DNA from: Saturnia japonica
Lineage: Eukaryota > Arthropoda > Insecta > Lepidoptera > Saturniidae
Assembly (NCBI GenBank): GCA_033032175.1
Contig: CM065323.1
Coordinates: 7,874,001-7,938,000, forward strand
Length of the DNA stretch: 64,000 bases
Reading direction: 5' to 3'
Position 1 is the stretch's first letter; every line of letters begins with the position of its first letter. Shown here piece by piece: positions 34,645 through 44,783 of the stretch. A program made the translations under genes and the position numbers. Below the pieces are notes generated by a model. The model had not been told where the DNA came from. It saw nothing but the letters and a program-made list of their open reading frames with translations, and ran no database searches.

Positions 34645-35180
34645 ACCCACCCTTACACCCCAAAATAATATAAACAATACGAGCCCGGGCTGGTATAACA
34701 TTAATCATCTTTAAAAACTTTATGGATATATTTATAATGTTTCAAAAGTTTTAATTGCATAATAATTGTCTTGACGCATAATCTCTATATTAAAGGTGGA
34801 GACACTGATTATGAATCACTTAAAAAATATGTTAGAATCACTCCGACATTTCATTGTACGAATATAATAATATAATAAATAATAAATTAATAATTTTTGT
34901 TCTGTAATTGATATCGTATTTAAAGTAATAACATTCTGTATAATTACGTTTCATATAGAATAAAATTGCGATGAACAAAAGAAAATATAATTTGCCAATA
35001 ACACATTTGATGAGTTTTCGCAAAGTATTATCTTTAGCAACAACACAAGTCAAGTTTATAAATAAAATATAATGAACAACAGTACTTAAAATTAATCATT
35101 ATTTCTGAAGGAGAACATTCAAAATGTTAAGAACTTTATGAGAAATTATATCAAAATCAAATTAAAAAATAAATAATAAT
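34645..35180. other. AT-rich intergenic DNA, nothing recognised
   Basis: No coding-like ORF or repeat was noticed. Confidence 0.35.
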
Positions 35181-35194
35181 TTTTTTATTCAATT

Positions 35195-35300
35195 TAGACC
35201 CTAAGAAGGCACTTATAAATGACAAAACACTACTGTCGGTTTGCAAAACATCCCAGTCATCGAGAAGAACCGGTAAGAAACTCGGTCGGGTTTTTCCTTA
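35195..35300 (+). repeat. Lepidopteran repeat fragment, class unknown
   Basis: 'catcccagtcatcgagaaga' followed by 'accggtaagaaactcggtcg' resembles a tail that is widespread in lepidopteran genomes. The class cannot be fixed from one fragment. Confidence 0.35.
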
Positions 35301-36034
35301 TTTTTCCAACTGTATAAGTGTTAACATAAGTAATATAATCATATTAGTTTAGATAAATATATACACACATGTAGGTACATATAGTAATATAATCATATAA
35401 GAAGATTTTGGTAATAAGTGAATTTAATACAATTCATAATTTTTGATGGTATGTTCACGTGAAGAGGAGGTTACGTATCGAATTTGGCACTAAACTTTCC
35501 TTTTCCGGCGGCCAAAGGTTCAGAGGTAGGCTCAAAACAAACTGGAAAACTGTAGTGTGAGTTACACGTGTAAGTTATCAAAACCTTTAACTATTAGACT
35601 CAGATGGCACTAAAGCTTACCACAAACCGCATGAAAAGATGATGACATGATGATAAACAATGAGCCATAACAAACCTTGAACATTTCAAATTTTAATTTA
35701 TCTTTATAGGTATGTACTTGTTTGTTCAGTCACTTCAGACTACATTCCTGTTTCTGTTTGAATTTTGTGAGATCATAAAAGGCAAGCGTACTGAACTACT
35801 GATGACCTTACAAAACAGTGCTAATAATATTTGCTCATTCAACTTATGATTCATTACTATACACAAAACTGTATTACACTAAAGAGCATACTGCAGATAT
35901 GTTTTTAGAACATCCTTTTCTTATCGGTCTCCATCAGTACCTGTATTTGTTTTTACGTAGAATGTACTGTACTAATAATTTATTTTCATGTTAGTAACTT
36001 AAAACTGTGCGTGATGTTATTCAATCGCCAGAAT

Positions 36035-36130
36035 CTCTGCAATGAGCTGGAGCTTTTGATGAAGGAAAACATCGTGATGAAAAGTTGAAAATCTGTCCCC
36101 AAGCATCTACAAGTGTATTTCGGCAGCTAG
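36035..36130 (+). repeat. SINE-S fragment
   Basis: 'atctctgcaatgagctggag', 'aaggaaaacatcgtgatgaa' and 'agttgaaaatctgtccccaa' match the SINE-S body. The tail is cut and replaced by an A-rich run. Confidence 0.6.
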
Positions 36131-36189
36131 GAAAAAAAAAAGCTAGGAAAGAATATATATATAACTTCACGCAACGACTCTAAGTATCT

Positions 36190-36310
36190 GAATAGAATCG
36201 ATAAACGTGAAGCAATCTGGTAAGCTGTAGGCAAGTACGGGAAGTAAGAACAACGATAGGCAACGCAGCGTTGGCAGAGCAGCGCGGTGGAGAGTTGGCA
36301 AAAATTTTTT
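36190..36310 (+). repeat. Repeat family F copy
   Basis: 'gtgaagcaatctggtaagct' and 'gtaggcaagtacgggaagta' match 57318-57365. The reverse complement occurs at 4790-4870. Confidence 0.5.
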
Positions 36311-36704
36311 ACACATAATCCATGGTGGTACAGCTAGTTATATTATATTTTGATAACAGTTCAGCCAATTGATAGCAATATAGTTGGTATTTATAGTTCG
36401 TTTTTTAACATCAATCACTCATCGACTGGTCGTCACGACCATCTATCAATAGTTCTGTAGCTGCTGATACGCCAATCAAAGCCATCCAGATGATAATATG
36501 AGATATATGAGTGTGACTGTAACAATTTTTATGCCATGATGTTCGCAATCCAGTTGGATATCAATTTTCTACCTTGGTTATCTTCATGATTATAAGACTA
36601 ATATAAATTTTAATTCATATTTACTTCTACATAGGTACTCTTAAAATATTCGAAGCATTGATTACAGAAATGATTAAAAACTTGAAATTTATAACATTGT
36701 GCTC

Positions 36705-36830
36705 ATCATCATCATCTAAGCTGAGAGGCGTCTACGCCTGGACATGAGCCTGTCTCACTGATCGCCACAATGACAGTCCTGCGCTCTTTGATTTGGCGGG
36801 TTCCTGCAACTGTTCCTGTTTTTTTTAAAT
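36705..36830 (-). pseudogene. RTE-type retrotransposon tail fragment
   Basis: 'tcatcatcatcatctaagct', 'gaggcgtctacgcctggaca' and 'tgatcgccacaatgacagtc' match the reverse complement of an RTE 3' end: the simple-repeat tail, stop region and last codons. It is heavily decayed. Confidence 0.6.
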
Positions 36831-36839
36831 CTTGAATAG

Positions 36840-38260
36840 TTACACAGTGAAAACTGTAGGCATATTTAACGACCCATCTGTACTATTTGTGCTTGAAAGA
36901 GTAAAACGTTAGTGCATTAGTATAATGTTGGTACATAACGATAAAATCTTTTATTCAGACACTTTAATAATACAGATCACGTTTGGAGTAATCCTAACTT
37001 AAACATATATCCTTTAACTAAAACATATTAGGCAATATATTTTTATTAGGCCACATGGTCATGAATGTCAGGCCAAGGCCCCACTCGAGTCCAAAAATGT
37101 TCCGACAAACACTTGGCAGCATTTCCTAAACAAGATTATATTTGCGGCTAATGACAGCTATATCTAAAAATAAGTGACGAGGAATAGTATAAGAATATAG
37201 TTTTGTTTTGTTTTTATAATGGCAAAGAGTAACACAGTAAACATTGTTTACCGGCGCCTCGTGACTTACTCAAATAATAGATTAAAAATGTAATTAAGAA
37301 ACGTGTAAAACTCTTTACAGGTCTTGTGGTTTTTTGTTTACGTTTTGTTGTTTGGCAACGAGGCGATAGATGTTGTCTGTTGCCAACTGCTTGTTTTTTA
37401 CCGATATGAAAAAAGTTAGTTTCTCAATAAAACCATAATAAATAAGGCACTTATTAAACGATAATATCTTAAAATAACATGAAAACTAATGATTAATGTT
37501 TAAGAGTTGAAGTTTATATTTTCTGTTTATAGTAGTATAAGTAAAGACGAAAAATGTTTAAAACCGTGTACCGTTTGCCTATTGGTCTTAATATGTGAAT
37601 CAAGAGAGATCGTGAGTTATAGGGTGGAGTGTATTATTTAGGTACGTACGTATCTGATTATGGCTTTGTAAATTGTTCTACTGTATAGTAAACCCGACGA
37701 AAAGCAGATAATCTCACTACCACGCGATGGATTGTATAGCCCGTAAACACCTATCTATAAAAATTTCAATCCTTAGTGTTATAAGTTAAATGAAAGCTAA
37801 AAATATATATGGTTATGGATATATATAGCTTTATGTTTGAGCTATTGACTAGGTACCGTTAGTAAGTAAACAGAATACACATTTAGTAAAATACGCTTAA
37901 TTTTCCCCAAATAAATTATATTATTAAAATAAAGAAAGAAACCTTTCAATGTGACCTTTAAACTCTTAAACAATTTAAAACGATATAAAAAATTGAATAA
38001 ATAATATCTAATATGCAGCTACCTGCTTTACGTTACCAGGAAGTAATAGGAATAATTGAAGGTCAGGTAAGTGGCAGAAATATTTGGTATTCCCAATAGT
38101 AACGTGCGTCAGTTCTACGATTTTACGACCAATATGAAACACTGAATCCCAATTCTCATGACAACTAGATCAAAATATTTTTATAGAAGCAGTCTTTAGA
38201 ATTATTAGAAATGTTTTTCTAGGATAGGTAGACCTGATGTACCTGACTAGATATAGACTA
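36840..38260. other. AT-rich intergenic DNA, nothing recognised
   Basis: No coding-like ORF, RNA gene or shared repeat was seen. Confidence 0.35.
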
Positions 38261-38269
38261 TACTGTACG

Positions 38270-38412
38270 ATGGTGAGCACAGTGCAATCCAACAACAACG
38301 GTGACCACCGTGGGATCTACAATCCATCGCCCGTCGTTGCTGTCATGCTGAGCTGCTTAAATGTCTCTTCAGGTTATGTTTGAAATACCCCATGCCTAGG
38401 AAGGAGAGAGAA
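38270..38412 (-). repeat. Non-LTR retrotransposon 3' tail
   Basis: 'cagtgcaatccaacaacaac', 'ggtgaccaccgtgggatcta', 'gtcgttgctgtcatgctgag' and 'cttcaggttatgtttgaaat' parallel 14090-14200, the 3' end of the retrotransposon whose RT remnant lies at 14274-14507. It is 5'-truncated and lies just outside the mariner left end. Confidence 0.6.
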
Positions 38413-38634
38413 GTTTTTGGTGGGATCTTAAAGTGACATGTTGTGGTTTTTATTTTTAATTCATAATCTTAGATTTTTTGACCTTATATTATATGATATT
38501 GGTAGAATTTTACGTGATATATGCTGGGAGGTCCAAAAGTTCGTAGAATGGAGGGGATGGAGTGGGGATAGGGGCGCTCGTTTAGTGTAATACTAATTGG
38601 GGACTCTTCATTAGTATATAAATTGAGTTTCAGC

Positions 38635-38645
38635 CCTATTACGTC
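38635..38645. repeat. Left 11-bp target-site duplication of the Jockey copy 1
   Basis: 'cctattacgtc' here and at 43732-43742 are identical. The first lies before the retrotransposon, the second after its poly(A). Together they define the insertion exactly. Confidence 0.92.
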
Positions 38646-38773
38646 CAGGTAGCAAGGCGGCCGATGACGTCACGGCCGCGACCGTTACATCCACTGGCGC
38701 CGCGCCAGTCGGCGTCGCGCCCAAACGTCCCGCGCGCAGCGTTACGCGCCTGTCCGCCGCGTCATCCGGGGCC

Positions 38774-40309
38774 ATGGCCGCGCCTACGGCCACGCCCCCT
38801 GTCCCGACCAGCCAATCGCGCGGGTCAAGCCCCGCCTCCGTCAGGCGAGGGCCGCGTAATTCGCGGTCACAATCTAGGGTTACCAAAAATAGTCCGTACG
38901 TCCGTCCCGCGCGATCCACGGAAACCGCGTTAAAGACGAAAAATTCGTTTTCGGCCCTTCCGGTCGAACAAGACTCGCCCGCGAATCCGGATCCATCTCC
39001 GGAGATGGATACCGAGAACGACGGCTTCACCGTCGTGGCGTCGCGTAAGCGAACGGCGCGTAGCAGTCCGACTGCTCAACCGGCGCCTAAGGTAATAGCT
39101 AAGGCAGTAGTCAGGGGCGCCGCCGCCCCCGCGTCCTCCCAGCTCCCCGCGCCCGCCGGCGGGAAAAAAGAGCGTGCCCCACCTCCAATCATAATCCGGG
39201 ACAAGGCAGCCTGGATGGGAGTCTGCAATGAGATGCGCAGACTCAAACTCGACTACCACAAGGCTAGAAACATAGTCAACGGGATTTCTATTTCGGTGAG
39301 TTCTTCGGAAACTCACCGTAAACTAACCACCCTCCTCCGGCAGAAAGGTCTGCAATTTTATACGTATTCGCTCGCGGAGGAGCGCGTCCTCCGAGTGGTA
39401 ATCCGCCGCATTCCGGTGGAGCTCGACCCGTCGGAGGTGTGCTCCTCGCTCAAGGAGCAAAGTTATCCCATCCGGGAAGTACACCGGATGTACAGTAAAG
39501 ATAAGCGGCCACTACAAATGGTAGTGGCCATATTGGACCTTTCCCCCGAGGGAAAGGCCATCTTCCAGCTAGAGACGGTGTGCGGGCTCTCCGGGATTAA
39601 CGTGGAGCCCCCACACAAAAACCACCAGCCTGCGCAGTGCCACAACTGCCAGCTGTACGGGCACGCTGCTCGTAACTGTCATTCTCGTCCGCGGTGCGTA
39701 AAGTGCCGAGAGGACCACCCCACACGGGAGTGCACGCGCGAGCGTGACTCCGTCGTCCCCCCGAGCTGCGTGTTATGCGGGGAGGAGGGGCATCCCACGA
39801 ATTATCGCGGTTGCCCCAAGGCCCCGCGTACCACGCGGCCACGCACGCAGAGGCAGGCGGCCCCCCGGGCGGCGCCTCCCACCTCAGCCATCAAAGCGCA
39901 ACCCCCGCTGGCGTCAGGGGAATTTCCCGCGCTGCCGGTCCCGCGCCAGTCCCCAGCCACCGCCGGCCTCTCCGCACCCCGCGCGGTGCAACCGCAACCC
40001 GTGCGTTCATCGCAGAACGCATGGGGCCCCCGTCGCCCCAATCCACAGCCCCTTATGGCTATGGATATTCCCGCGCCCCGCGCCCCTGCGCCCCGCGCGC
40101 CCGCTAATGTTGTCGTTAATAGTAACGACTTAATGATACTGCTCCTTCGCGAGCACGATATCCGCGAGCTCATTGACTACAATGACCATCTGGAGCGCTT
40201 CGGTCTCATCAAGACCGCTTGCGCGTTCCCCCGCCTCTCAGAGACACTACAACGTCTCGACCGTGAGGCGTGTAATAATAACTTAGGGCCTTCCAATGGC
40301 AAAGTTTAA
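38774..40309 (+). CDS. ORF1, Gag-like zinc-knuckle protein (copy 1)
   Basis: 511 residues from the first Met. In non-LTR elements this protein binds the element RNA and helps form the RNP that returns to the nucleus. The N-terminal 130 residues or so are Ala/Pro/Ser/Arg-rich and probably disordered. A middle domain (about 145-285: RDKAAWMGVCNEMRRLKLDY, then VLRVVIRRIPVELDPSEV) resembles the region that precedes zinc knuckles in Jockey-type ORF1 proteins. Three knuckles follow: C289-C292-H297-C302, C308-C311-H315-C320 and C332-C335-H340-C347. A Pro/Ala-rich linker and a short C-terminal domain with charged helices (REHDIRELIDYNDHLERFGL) close it. The frame is open upstream to 38627, so the native start may be lost. 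Relative to copy 2, a base missing near 40279 removes the usual stop, adds several residues and makes the end overlap ORF2 by 14 nt. Confidence 0.88.
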   Translation: MAAPTATPPVPTSQSRGSSPASVRRGPRNSRSQSRVTKNSPYVRPARSTETALKTKNSFSALPVEQDSPANPDPSPEMDTENDGFTVVASRKRTARSSPTAQPAPKVIAKAVVRGAAAPASSQLPAPAGGKKERAPPPIIIRDKAAWMGVCNEMRRLKLDYHKARNIVNGISISVSSSETHRKLTTLLRQKGLQFYTYSLAEERVLRVVIRRIPVELDPSEVCSSLKEQSYPIREVHRMYSKDKRPLQMVVAILDLSPEGKAIFQLETVCGLSGINVEPPHKNHQPAQCHNCQLYGHAARNCHSRPRCVKCREDHPTRECTRERDSVVPPSCVLCGEEGHPTNYRGCPKAPRTTRPRTQRQAAPRAAPPTSAIKAQPPLASGEFPALPVPRQSPATAGLSAPRAVQPQPVRSSQNAWGPRRPNPQPLMAMDIPAPRAPAPRAPANVVVNSNDLMILLLREHDIRELIDYNDHLERFGLIKTACAFPRLSETLQRLDREACNNNLGPSNGKV

Positions 40310-43190
40310 ACCGAAAGCGTTAAATCTTTCGTTTTTTAACGCACGGAACCTATATCCGCAGCGTGATCTCGTCGCGACCTTTCTTAAAGATCACCAAGTA
40401 GATGTTCTTTTAGTGCAGGAGACGCTCTTAAAGCGTGCTAAACGTGATCCAAAAATCGCGAACTACAATATTGTAAGAAATGACCGGGCCGGCCGCGGGG
40501 GCGGCACTCTCATTTATTACAAACGATCGTTATATTGTACGCCGGTAGATCCTCCGATACTTACCAATATGGAAGTATCCGTGTGTAGACTAGGAATGAC
40601 CGACCACCCGTCCATAACGTTAGTCTCAGTTTATCTCTCGCCGAGGAAAGAGCCTCTCAGGTCTGACCTAGAAAAGCTACTTTCGCTCGGTGAATCGGTC
40701 ATTATAGCGGGTGACCTCAATTGTGGACACACTTCGTTTGGCAATTGGAGAGACTCCAGTAATGGGGTTAAACTCGAAGAGCTAACGAACGTGCTAAACT
40801 TTGATGTCATAGCGCCACCCACTCCCACCCACTTTCAAGACAACTGTATGCCGACAGTGCTTGATGTAGCTCTCATTAAAGGTATCGCGCTTCGGTTACG
40901 ACTCATTCGGGTCGTACACGAGCTCGACTCCGACCACCGTCCGGTCATCATGCAGCTAGGTCAACCAGACGACTCTAGCCCTCCTTCGGTCCAAGTGGTT
41001 GACTATGCCAAGCTAAAACATTATCTTGCGGACAGGCCGTCCTCGTCCAGCTTAGATAGGATCCCGGACGTATTGGGGTCCGTTGCGGACGTAGATCTCG
41101 CGATCGATTCCCTGGTCGACCACCTGCAGGCCGGCATCGGAGAGGCCTCGAGAGAGGTCGAAGAGGCGAGCGATCGCCGCTTCGTACTCCCTGCCGACGT
41201 GCGGGCGTTGTTGACGGAAAAGAACGCGGCGACTCGTGCGCACGACCACTATCCGACCGAGGAAAACCGCGCACGTTTACGCGCACTTCAAAGATCGGTT
41301 AGAGCCCGTATATTAGAACTCAGAAGTCACAGATGGGACGCCCTCGTCGAAGGGCTAAGGCCGTCGCATCTGGCTTACTGGAAATTAGCTCACAGTCTCA
41401 AAATAGAGGCTTCTTATCTTATGCCCCCCCTCGAGAGGGGTCCCGGTATACCGCTCGCCTTCGATAGCAGCGACAAGGCGGAGTGCCTCGCCACTTGTTT
41501 GGAGAGCCAGTGCTCTCCGAACAGTGTCGATGCAAATACCGACCGGGTCGAGGGTATCGATGGATGCGTGCGGGAGCTGGATAAGCTCCCCGCGGCAGAC
41601 TCCCTGTCCCCAGTCACGTCTGAGGAGGTTCTTTCCATTATAAAAAGCCTTAAGCTTAGAAAAGCACCAGGTCCCGACGGGATCAGGAATGAAGTACTTA
41701 GACTTCTTCCCGATCGCCTCATAGCTCTTTTGGTCTGCATCTTCAATGTAGCCATAGCCCACTGCCATTTTCCAGCCGCCTGGAAAAAGGCCATAGTCAT
41801 AGGTATCCGTAAGCCCGGCAAGAGCGCGTCGCTTCCCGACAGCTATCGCCCGATCAGTCTCCTAAATACTTTAGGGAAAATGTACGAGCGGATCCTTCTG
41901 AACCGTCTCAAGTCAGTAATAGAGGAGAAAGACCTCTATCCGCCTGAGCAATTCGGTTTCCGTGCTAGATATTCTTGCACTCATCAAGTGCACCGCCTCA
42001 CGGAGCACGTTGCATTTAATTTTGCTGAATTATATAAACCCCGCCGTACACTTGCGGTCTTTTTCGACGTTGCCAAGGCCTTCGATAAGGTCTGGCACGA
42101 GGGATTGATCTACAAGTTGTATCACTTTGAAGTCCCCGATAGGCTAATTAAAATAATTCGCGACTATCTAACAGATCGCACCTTTCGCTATAGAGTGGAA
42201 GGTGAATTGTCCACGCCCCGTCCAATACGCTCAGGCGTTCCCCAAGGTTCGATCCTGGCTCCTAGCCTATTTAACCTGTACGTCAGTGACCTACCTCGAC
42301 TCCCGGAGGTCGAGGTAGGGCTATACGCTGACGATACAGTCTTATATGCCTCAGATAGGAATAGATCCCACCTCAGACACAAAGTCCAACGCTCCGTGAC
42401 CACTCTCGGGAAGTGGTTTAACGAGTGGCGTATAGCCGTTAATCCCTCGAAGAGCGCCGCGATGCTCTTCGATGCGGATTCGTCACAGATACCGTGGAAG
42501 CTTAAACCTGTTAAGCTCTACGATAATCCGATTCCGTATGTAAGAGAGACCAAATATCTAGGGGTAACCCTAGATAGTAGGCTCTCTTTTAGACCCCACA
42601 TCCGTAAGGTTAGGAACAGGGCCGCGTGGGTCCTGGGCCGGTTGCATCCTCTGTTGTGTTCGGTGAGTAAAATGTCCACGCGACATAAGCTCACGCTCTA
42701 CAAGACGTGTATTCGACCAATTTTGACATACAGTTGCGCCGTGTTCGCACATATGTCCGAGTCGAGTTTCAAACGGTTACAATCGATACAGAATAGGTTC
42801 CTCTATCGTCTCACCGGGGCCCCGTGGTATGTTCGAAGCGTAGATCTCCATAGAGATATGGAGCTTCCTTCGATACATGCCTACGTTAAACAGCTCTCCC
42901 GTTCGTATTTCGACACCGCGTCGAACCACGCGAATCCGTTAATAAAAACAGCCGCCACTTATGTTCCGGCACCCACGGACATCCGGTGCAAACGCCGGCC
43001 GCGCAATATTTTTATTGATCCCGACGATCACATCGAAAATTCGAATAAATATTACACATCCGTCTCTCCAAACAAAGCGTGCCAGCGCCCACGCCCGCGT
43101 AACCACCGCTCTCTCCGCAGAGGGCGGGCGGTCAACTTCGCTCCCGCACACCCGTCACGTCCACCCTCTCTAGCGGTAACCCAAGCCTAG
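40296..43190 (+). CDS. ORF2, endonuclease-reverse transcriptase (copy 1)
   Basis: 964 residues with no interruption. It nicks target DNA and primes cDNA synthesis there (target-primed reverse transcription). The N-terminal apurinic-like endonuclease (1-220) keeps N15, E42 (VQETL), D140 and N142 (AGDLN) and S212-D213-H214 (SDHRP). A linker (220-460) follows. The reverse transcriptase (about 460-760) has RKAPGPDGI, SYRPISLLN, D591 in FFDVAKAFDKVW, SGVPQGSILAPSLFN and the catalytic YADD (677-680). The C-terminal region (LYKTCIRPILTYSCAV, RLTGAPWYVRSVDLHRD) is typical of the Jockey clade. No RNase H domain was seen. All catalytic residues I can check are present, so the protein could be active. 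The ATG at 40296 is the first in frame and matches copy 2 at 60767. ORF2 overlaps ORF1 by 14 nt and is probably translated by reinitiation. Confidence 0.93.
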   Translation: MAKFKPKALNLSFFNARNLYPQRDLVATFLKDHQVDVLLVQETLLKRAKRDPKIANYNIVRNDRAGRGGGTLIYYKRSLYCTPVDPPILTNMEVSVCRLGMTDHPSITLVSVYLSPRKEPLRSDLEKLLSLGESVIIAGDLNCGHTSFGNWRDSSNGVKLEELTNVLNFDVIAPPTPTHFQDNCMPTVLDVALIKGIALRLRLIRVVHELDSDHRPVIMQLGQPDDSSPPSVQVVDYAKLKHYLADRPSSSSLDRIPDVLGSVADVDLAIDSLVDHLQAGIGEASREVEEASDRRFVLPADVRALLTEKNAATRAHDHYPTEENRARLRALQRSVRARILELRSHRWDALVEGLRPSHLAYWKLAHSLKIEASYLMPPLERGPGIPLAFDSSDKAECLATCLESQCSPNSVDANTDRVEGIDGCVRELDKLPAADSLSPVTSEEVLSIIKSLKLRKAPGPDGIRNEVLRLLPDRLIALLVCIFNVAIAHCHFPAAWKKAIVIGIRKPGKSASLPDSYRPISLLNTLGKMYERILLNRLKSVIEEKDLYPPEQFGFRARYSCTHQVHRLTEHVAFNFAELYKPRRTLAVFFDVAKAFDKVWHEGLIYKLYHFEVPDRLIKIIRDYLTDRTFRYRVEGELSTPRPIRSGVPQGSILAPSLFNLYVSDLPRLPEVEVGLYADDTVLYASDRNRSHLRHKVQRSVTTLGKWFNEWRIAVNPSKSAAMLFDADSSQIPWKLKPVKLYDNPIPYVRETKYLGVTLDSRLSFRPHIRKVRNRAAWVLGRLHPLLCSVSKMSTRHKLTLYKTCIRPILTYSCAVFAHMSESSFKRLQSIQNRFLYRLTGAPWYVRSVDLHRDMELPSIHAYVKQLSRSYFDTASNHANPLIKTAATYVPAPTDIRCKRRPRNIFIDPDDHIENSNKYYTSVSPNKACQRPRPRNHRSLRRGRAVNFAPAHPSRPPSLAVTQA

Positions 43191-43414
43191 GTCCGTTCCT
43201 CGGTGTGAAACCCTTGGGTCAGGCAACCGCCCGCGCGATACAAGTGACACTGTACGTGCATCACTTAGCTACCTACATACAACACTACACACGTATGAAC
43301 ATACACACGTGCACACCACACAGGTACATAGGTTCTGTGAGGGACCTTTTTTTTTTCTTTTTTTACGCTAGTTAGTTAGCGCTAGTTAGTGTAGAAACAT
43401 TCCGATTACTGAAT

Positions 43415-43470
43415 ACACATACGCACGGTTCCTTCCTTCCTCCCAGGAGGAAGGGAACGTGCCTATGTGT
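43415..43470 (+). promoter_or_regulatory. Long stem-loop in the Jockey 3' UTR (copy 1)
   Basis: The left arm (43415-43442, starting acacatacgcacggttcc) pairs with the right arm (43448-43470, 'aggaagggaacgtgcctatg' onward), leaving a small loop near 43443-43447 and a few bulges. Copy 2 keeps it at 63885-63940. It is plausibly a recognition or stability element of the RNA (inference). Confidence 0.65.
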
Positions 43471-43646
43471 ATATTTAGTTAGCTCGAATCGTAGGTGTAG
43501 GGATTCGAATAGATCGCGACCTATTTGCGAACGCGACGACCGCCCGAGCCGAGGTCCGGCCACTTTGGCACCCTCGTGCGAGTCGTCCACAAAACTTTCG
43601 CGGCTGAGTGCCCTCTGCGCTCGCCCCCAAGTCCGGTGAAGCTGTA

Positions 43647-43674
43647 AAAGCCGCAGCGGCTTTAGGGCCCCTAA
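43647..43674 (+). promoter_or_regulatory. 3'-terminal palindromes of the Jockey RNA
   Basis: aaagcc-gcagc-ggcttt (43647-43663) forms a 6-bp stem with a 5-nt loop. It is followed by the near-palindrome ttagggcccctaa (43662-43674). They lie within 50 nt of the poly(A) and inside the only part retained by the truncated copy at 24908-24984. Confidence 0.55.
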
Positions 43675-43692
43675 GGCTAACAGTGTAGTCAG

Positions 43693-43731
<39 letters not shown>

Positions 43732-43734
<3 letters not shown>

Positions 43735-43742
43735 ATTACGTC
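43732..43742. repeat. Right 11-bp target-site duplication of the Jockey copy 1
   Basis: 'cctattacgtc' directly after the 35-nt poly(A) repeats the left flank at 38635-38645. The mariner sequence resumes from here. Confidence 0.92.
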
Positions 43743-43798
43743 ATTAGTTTACGAACACTCACCTGCTAAACAAGTCAATCCCGAAGAAAACTGAAACT

Positions 43799-44783
43799 AT
43801 GGAGAAAATTGAACACCGTGCTGTGATAAAATTCCTTACCAAGCAAGGAACTAACGCTCAGACAAATTTGAATGAAATGGATACTGTTTATGGGGAACAG
43901 TACACTAGTAAATCAATGATTTACAAGTGGCATGGTCTTTTTAAACATGTTCGGGAGTCGATTGAAGACGACCCTCGCTCAGGAAGGCCACTTAAGGCCA
44001 CCACATTAGATATCGTCGAAAAAGTGGAAAAAATTGTACTGGAGGACAACCGTTTGAAGAAAAAAACAGTTATCTGCATTAGTTGGAGTATTACCATTTT
44101 GCGAATCCTACATGACCACCTGGTTATGACAAAAGTCAGTGCAAGATGGGTACCGAGAATGCTCACGCCGCTTCAGAAACAGCAGCGCATCGATGCGTCT
44201 AAACAATTTTTGAAGTTGTGTAGAGACGAACCTTCACAGATTTTGGAGCGGATTGCTACCGGAGATGAAATATGGGTTCATCACTTTGAGCCAGAGTCCA
44301 AAAAAAGTCAATGCAATGTCATAAAAAGGCACACCACCGCCAAAGAAATTCAAATTGTCGGATTCGGCTGGAAAGTTGATGGCTATTGTGTTTTGGGATT
44401 GTGAGGGGATAATACTGATTGATTACAAAGAAAAGGGAAGGACCATAACTGGAGAATACTTCGCAACGATATTACAAAAATTAAAGGAGGCCATATAGGA
44501 AACACGTCGAGGAAAATTGACCAAGGGTGTGTAGCTCTTGAAAGACAACGCGCCGGTTCACAAGAGCAGAGTTGCAATGGCTGTTCTGCACACGCATGGC
44601 TTCGTATCACTAGTCCACTCACCCTACAATCCAGCTCTGACCCCAAGTGATTTTTTTTGTTTCTCCAATTTAAAAAAGACTTAAGGGGAAGGAAATTTTC
44701 CGAGGACAATGGAGTAAAGGAGGTAATTTTGACAATTTTTGAGGCAATAGATAAAAAATATTTTTACGATGGTTACAAAAATT
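43799..44783 (+). pseudogene. Mariner transposase, frameshifted (copy 3)
   Basis: The first frame (43799-44402) runs for 201 codons: a helix-turn-helix N-terminus (MEKIEHRAVIKFLTKQG), EDDPRSGRP, the ARWVPRMLTPLQKQQR segment that precedes the catalytic core, and TGDEIWVHHFEPESKK with the first Asp. A small lesion around 44060-44095 disturbs the second helix-turn-helix. After the stop, other frames carry LKDNAPVHKSRVAMA with the second Asp and, 34 residues later, the third Asp in LTPSDFFCF, giving the DD34D signature. The protein ends near 44783 (KKYFYDGYKN). All three Asp codons survive but at least two frameshifts separate them, so it is not functional as it stands. Its 5' leader is interrupted by the Jockey element. 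Confidence 0.88.

Larger units (their letters stand above)
38646..43731 (+). mobile_element. Jockey-clade non-LTR retrotransposon, copy 1
   Basis: The element runs from just after the left duplication to the end of a 35-nt poly(A) (43697-43731). It contains ORF1 (nucleic-acid-binding protein), ORF2 (endonuclease and reverse transcriptase) and a 3' UTR of about 506 nt with a strong stem-loop. It is far more GC-rich than its surroundings. The ORF1 frame is open up to the element's first bases with no clear 5' UTR, so it may lack some 5' sequence. Both ORFs are intact as far as they go. Confidence 0.92.

Noticed and set aside
39744..40173. Long ORFs in other frames over Jockey ORF1
   Set aside because: They are shadows of the GC-rich ORF1 reading frame; the same shadows appear at 60213-60681 in copy 2.
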